NCBI GenBank assembly: GCA_963691655.1 | Contig: OY829326.1 | Span: 146,834,998 to 146,898,997 of the forward strand | Length of the DNA stretch: 64,000 bases | Direction of reading: 5' to 3' | DNA from: Toxonevra muliebris | Lineage: Eukaryota > Arthropoda > Insecta > Diptera > Pallopteridae | In this document: one piece after another, positions 60,390-64,000 of the stretch | Position numbering within the stretch: the stretch's first letter is position 1 | How the letters are laid out: the number at the start of each line of letters is the position of its first letter | Position numbers and translations under genes: made by a program | Notes under the pieces: model-generated | Seen by the model: the letters and a program-made list of their open reading frames with translations, nothing else | Databases searched by the model: none | What the model was told of the DNA's origin: nothing

Positions 60390-61870
60390 GTCTGCAGCAT
60401 ATCTGTATTATCAGTATCAAGTTTGTAAAAGCAAGTATCAAATATTTACAATGCAATATCAAAAATCAAGCTCCACGTATCAAGTATCCAAGACCAGGAA
60501 TCAAAAAAAGAAGAATGAACTATCATATATGGAAAATTAAATATCATGTAACAAGTTCCGAGTATCAAATATTAAGTACAAAAGTACCGAGTATTTAAGT
60601 AATCAAATATTCCAGTATGCAAGTATTTAAGTATTTCAGAATTCAAGTTATCAAAGAATTAAATTAATTAATTATTTAAGTATTCGACTATTCAAGTACT
60701 TAATTATTCAAGTTTTGTAGCATTCAGATATTTAATTATTCAAGTATTCAAGAACTCAAGTATTTAAAAATTCAAGTATTCAAACTTTCAAGTATTTAAA
60801 TTTTTGAGTTTTAGAGTATTCCATTATTTATGTATTTAAGTACTTCGAGTACTTAAAGTACTCAAACAATCAAGTATCTAAGTAATGAAATACTTTAAGC
60901 ACTCAAGTATTCAAGCATTTGCGCATTTCATAATTAAGCACTCAAGTATTCAAGTATTTGCGCATTTCATAATTCAGCATTCAAATATTCGAGTATTCCA
61001 GTATTCAAATAATCAATTATTCATGTATTTAAGTATTTATGTATTCAAGTACTTCAAGTACTCAAATAATCAAATATTTAAGAGTTCGCGTACTTCAAGC
61101 AGGTGGTCCACTATTCATATATAAATTACTCAAGTAGTCAAATAGTCGAGTAATCAAGTATTTAGGTATTCAAATACTTCGAATACTTTAAGTTGAGTAC
61201 TTCAAGAACTCAAATATTCAAGTAGTTACGTAGTCAAGTATCAACTATTAAGTACTAATTATCAAGGTACTCAAGTATTTAAATACTCAAGTATTTAAGT
61301 ACTCAGGTATTCAAAAAGTGAGCATAAGGCGGTAGCATAAGGAGTAGTGAGTATCAAGAACGAAGTAAAATTTAATTCTCTGATATTCAGAAAAAACTAC
61401 AATTACATTCATAACACAAGACTACGTATTCCATACCCAAAATCTACAACATTCAAATAATAAAATTTTCATGTGGTCCAGTAATCAAGTAATCAAGCAT
61501 TAAAGTATTCAACCATTTCAATATTTAAGTGTTCAAAAACTCAAGTATTCAAGTATTCAAGTGTTCAGAAATTCAAGTTTTTGAGTATTCGACTATTTTG
61601 GTGCTTCAAGTAATCAAGTGCTTCAAGTAATCAAGTATTTTATGAAATAAAATCTTCCTACAGTGAAGTCTTAAAGTAGTTACAGATTATAGAATTGAGT
61701 TTACATATATTCGAATATTGAATTATTCAAATAATCAATTATTCAAGTATTTATATATTCAAGTCCTTTAAGCACTCAAATAATCAAGTGTTCAAGTACT
61801 TCAAGCAGGTATCCAATTATTTATATATAAAGTACACAAATATTCTAGTATTCAAGTATTGACAACCGCG
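60390..61870 (+). repeat. Diverged array of CAAGTATT-like units
   Basis: Variants of TTCAAGTATT, TTTAAGTATT and AGTACTTCAAG repeat at a period near 10 bases over 1.4 kb, with a longer repeated phrase at 60896-60975 (ACTCAAGTATTCAAG and CATTTCATAATT occur twice, about 43 bases apart) and a looser stretch at 61315-61460. AGTACT and AAGTACTT make parts of it palindromic. The open frame at 60885-61124 is a reading of the array. Confidence 0.8.
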
Positions 61871-64000
61871 TCAGCATATTCTGCTGCGCTTACTTCAAAT
61901 GGTTATAACTCCGAGAATAATTGGAATTTTCTTATGATGCTCAAAATGCTTAAAATATTCTTGGAAGTATAAACAGTAAATCCAGTAAAAAAATCGATTT
62001 TCTGAAAATCTCTGCATACACTCTTAGATTAGAATATGTACTTCAAAATTCTAATATTCTGTGGTATGATTCGACTTCAATGAAAAAAATTCCATTAGTT
62101 TTTGGGTCTGGTGCAATCGAAAATTTTTGAGGCCTGTGAATTAAACCTAATGCTAGGTCCATTTAAGCAAAATAAAATTGAAAATTTAAATTCAAAACTA
62201 AATTCGAAAACTCCTAATATGTTGAAATCACCAAAACTTTGTGACACTTCAATCTTACATTCGCTGGAATGAAATCTAATCAAGTTCATTTAGTACAAAA
62301 ATTAAATTAGATGATAAATTTTAGTAGATTTTTTAATTCAAACCAAAAAAACTTGATAAACTAAAGAATAATATATTTTTCTTCTCACATAGCTCCATAA
62401 TTAAGCGTTTTATTTTCATTATTATTTTGTCGCCAAGAAAATAAGTCGCCAAATCTTTTATTGCCACAAATGTGTAACACTTAATTTGCGTCCAAGACAA
62501 AAATACAAAAAAACAAAATATATATATATATATATATATATACAATATACTGCGACAAGGCAAAGTGGCAGTATCCACAAAAGAGTAGAGTAAAGTGGCA
62601 TTGGTGTTGGTGTTAGTCTGGCTCAGCACAGTTAAAAGCACCAAACAGGATTTAGCAGCTGCTTAAGGCAACATTTCGTTATTCTTGTTGCAGTTGTTGG
62701 TTTTGATGTTGGTGTTGTTTGCTATTTGTTGTTATTTATAACAATTTCTTTTATATCACTTTATTTTACACTTGCTGCGCAAAACTATCGATAAGTATCT
62801 CCTTGGCAGAAAATAAAAAAGAACTAACTATAGTAGGTGTAAGAAGAGAGAGAACAGAGGATATACCACTACACGGGCAAAGGTGTGCAGACTAATTGCA
62901 TGATTACGAAAAGAAATTAATCAGGATTAAAATATAAGCCACAAAAAAGAAAAAACAAATAAGATAAATATAAGTTAGAGAAAGAGAAAAAGAAAAAGGG
63001 GGAAAAAATGATAGCTAAAGTTGTAATTAAGTATTTTCTGCTTTCTTGGGCGCAAAATGTAAGTATAATAATAAAATGAGGTTGCTGTTGGAAAATTGTA
63101 CCTACTACACTTGATATAGAGCGCACGAAGACTACACATTTTTACTAATTTTGAAATTCTTAAATATTTAATAGAATTTTTTTTTTAAACAATAATGAAG
63201 TGTAAGCAAGAAAAATATTTCTAAAGAAAGCGTTAAAATGCCTGCCGCAAAGTATAGTGGCGTGGAGCATGCTGCAAGTCACAGCTGGCTTAAGAAAAAT
63301 GGAAACAAGCAAGAAATCTTGAATCTCCACTTTTCTTATTTTGCTGCTGTGGTTTAAAATTTATACAAAATTTTGTGCTGAGAGGGAAAGCTAAAATTGC
63401 TTTCTTTTATTTTTGCCATTTGCAAATTCCCTTCAAGTTGAAGTTGAAGTTAAAGTAGTGGATACATACATAAGTATACCCAAGTGATGCAGCATGATTT
63501 TTCTGTATTTGTGAGTAGGTGTGTGTATGTGTGTTTGCAATATAAATAAATTAAATATTCATTGAATTGTAAAAATTTACACACACATACAAAGAAATAT
63601 ACATCCATACATGGAAGATATTCCGCAGTGTAAAGATACAAAAAAAACTTCAACTTCATGCTTTTCACTTTTTTGCACTTCTCTTTTCTGTTTTTTCTTT
63701 CACCAACCCCCCCTCCCCCTCCTCCCCCCGCCCCCCTACTTTTATTGCTTTAAATTTTGTACTAAAGCAATAAAATATTTTAATGTTAGGTATAAGAAAA
63801 AAAAACATTGAAAACATTAAAAACAACATGCTGTGTTGTGTATAAAAATTGCTTATTTAAAAGAAAATCAAAAGAAGAGGATAAGAAAATATTAAGCAAA
63901 AGTAAAGAAGAAGAAAGTCAGTCGAGCAAGTGAAGCTGATAATGCATTTTTAATTGACGTAACATTTTCATAATAACAACAAAAAGATGAAACAATTTCA
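61871..64000. other. Non-coding DNA with TA run and C-rich tract
   Basis: (TA)n at 62518-62542; GTT-rich sequence at 62690-62735; a C-rich tract at 63707-63737. No gene identified up to the window end. Confidence 0.5.
63707..63737 (-). other. C-rich tract, possible G-quadruplex on the minus strand
   Basis: At least four runs of five to seven C separated by T, CTCCT or G. On the minus strand these are G runs long enough for a three-layer quadruplex. It is exceptional in this AT-rich window. Confidence 0.45.

Noticed and set aside
60885..61124. Repetitive frame of 79 codons (HSSIQ/FAHFI repeats)
   Set aside because: It simply translates the CAAGTATT array.
1..64000. CRISPR array, operon or prokaryotic gene order
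   Set aside because: The sequence is eukaryotic; the regular repeats have no unique equal-length spacers and no cas genes.

Overview
The window is AT-rich, gene-poor DNA from an insect, most likely a higher fly, with a tephritid fruit fly as my best guess. The grounds are CAG/CAA-type triplet runs and CA/TA microsatellites typical of fly non-coding DNA, a mariner with a jockey/CR1-type LINE, a second Tc1/mariner relic, and tRNA-derived SINEs sharing a core like one I recall from tephritids. No complete host protein gene is recognisable and no functional rRNA or tRNA gene was found. Most uncommented open frames are chance frames in AT-rich or low-complexity DNA.

The most likely reading is the inside of one or more very long introns, probably of a plus-strand gene. 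Two plus-strand sites (4245 and 47866) join a pyrimidine-rich 3' splice site directly to a new 5' splice site (TTTGCAG|GTAATT), as in recursive (ratchet) splicing. Each is followed 50 or 82 bases later by a second plausible 5' splice site. Short exon-like segments bounded by splice motifs are also seen at 33416-33436, 50816-50884, 56976-56998 and, more weakly, 55107-55267.

Layout: 1-6000 non-coding with one ratchet site; 6030-7620, 9125-10435 and 12845-14480 are three unrelated, strongly diverged tandem arrays; 16980-20990 is a nested block in which a GTTCA-motif repeat holds a broken mariner that holds a 5'-truncated LINE; 23255-24850 is a TTTGGTCTGA-type array carrying a poly(A)-ended insert between TTAGG repeats; 26970-28690 is another array holding a SINE with two tRNA-like units; 30525-30985 repeats the TTTGGTCTGA family; 31285-31741 is a Tc1/mariner N-terminal relic; 33578-33973 is a MITE-like element; 34536-34826 is a second SINE type; 34880-35560 is a dispersed repeat; 37155-38670 is a foldback-like inverted repeat with GTTCA-motif repeats; 40344-40725 is a second copy of the two-headed SINE with a 13-bp target duplication; 41669-42104 is a possible piggyBac-type MITE; 42190-43655, 52970-53630 and 60390-61870 are further arrays. 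The remainder is AT-rich non-coding DNA with microsatellites.

Nothing here forms an operon or pathway. The biology is that of a large transposon-loaded, array-rich intron or intergenic region, and the points of interest are splicing signals, nested transposition and the unusual number of unrelated decayed arrays. All period and identity statements are by eye.
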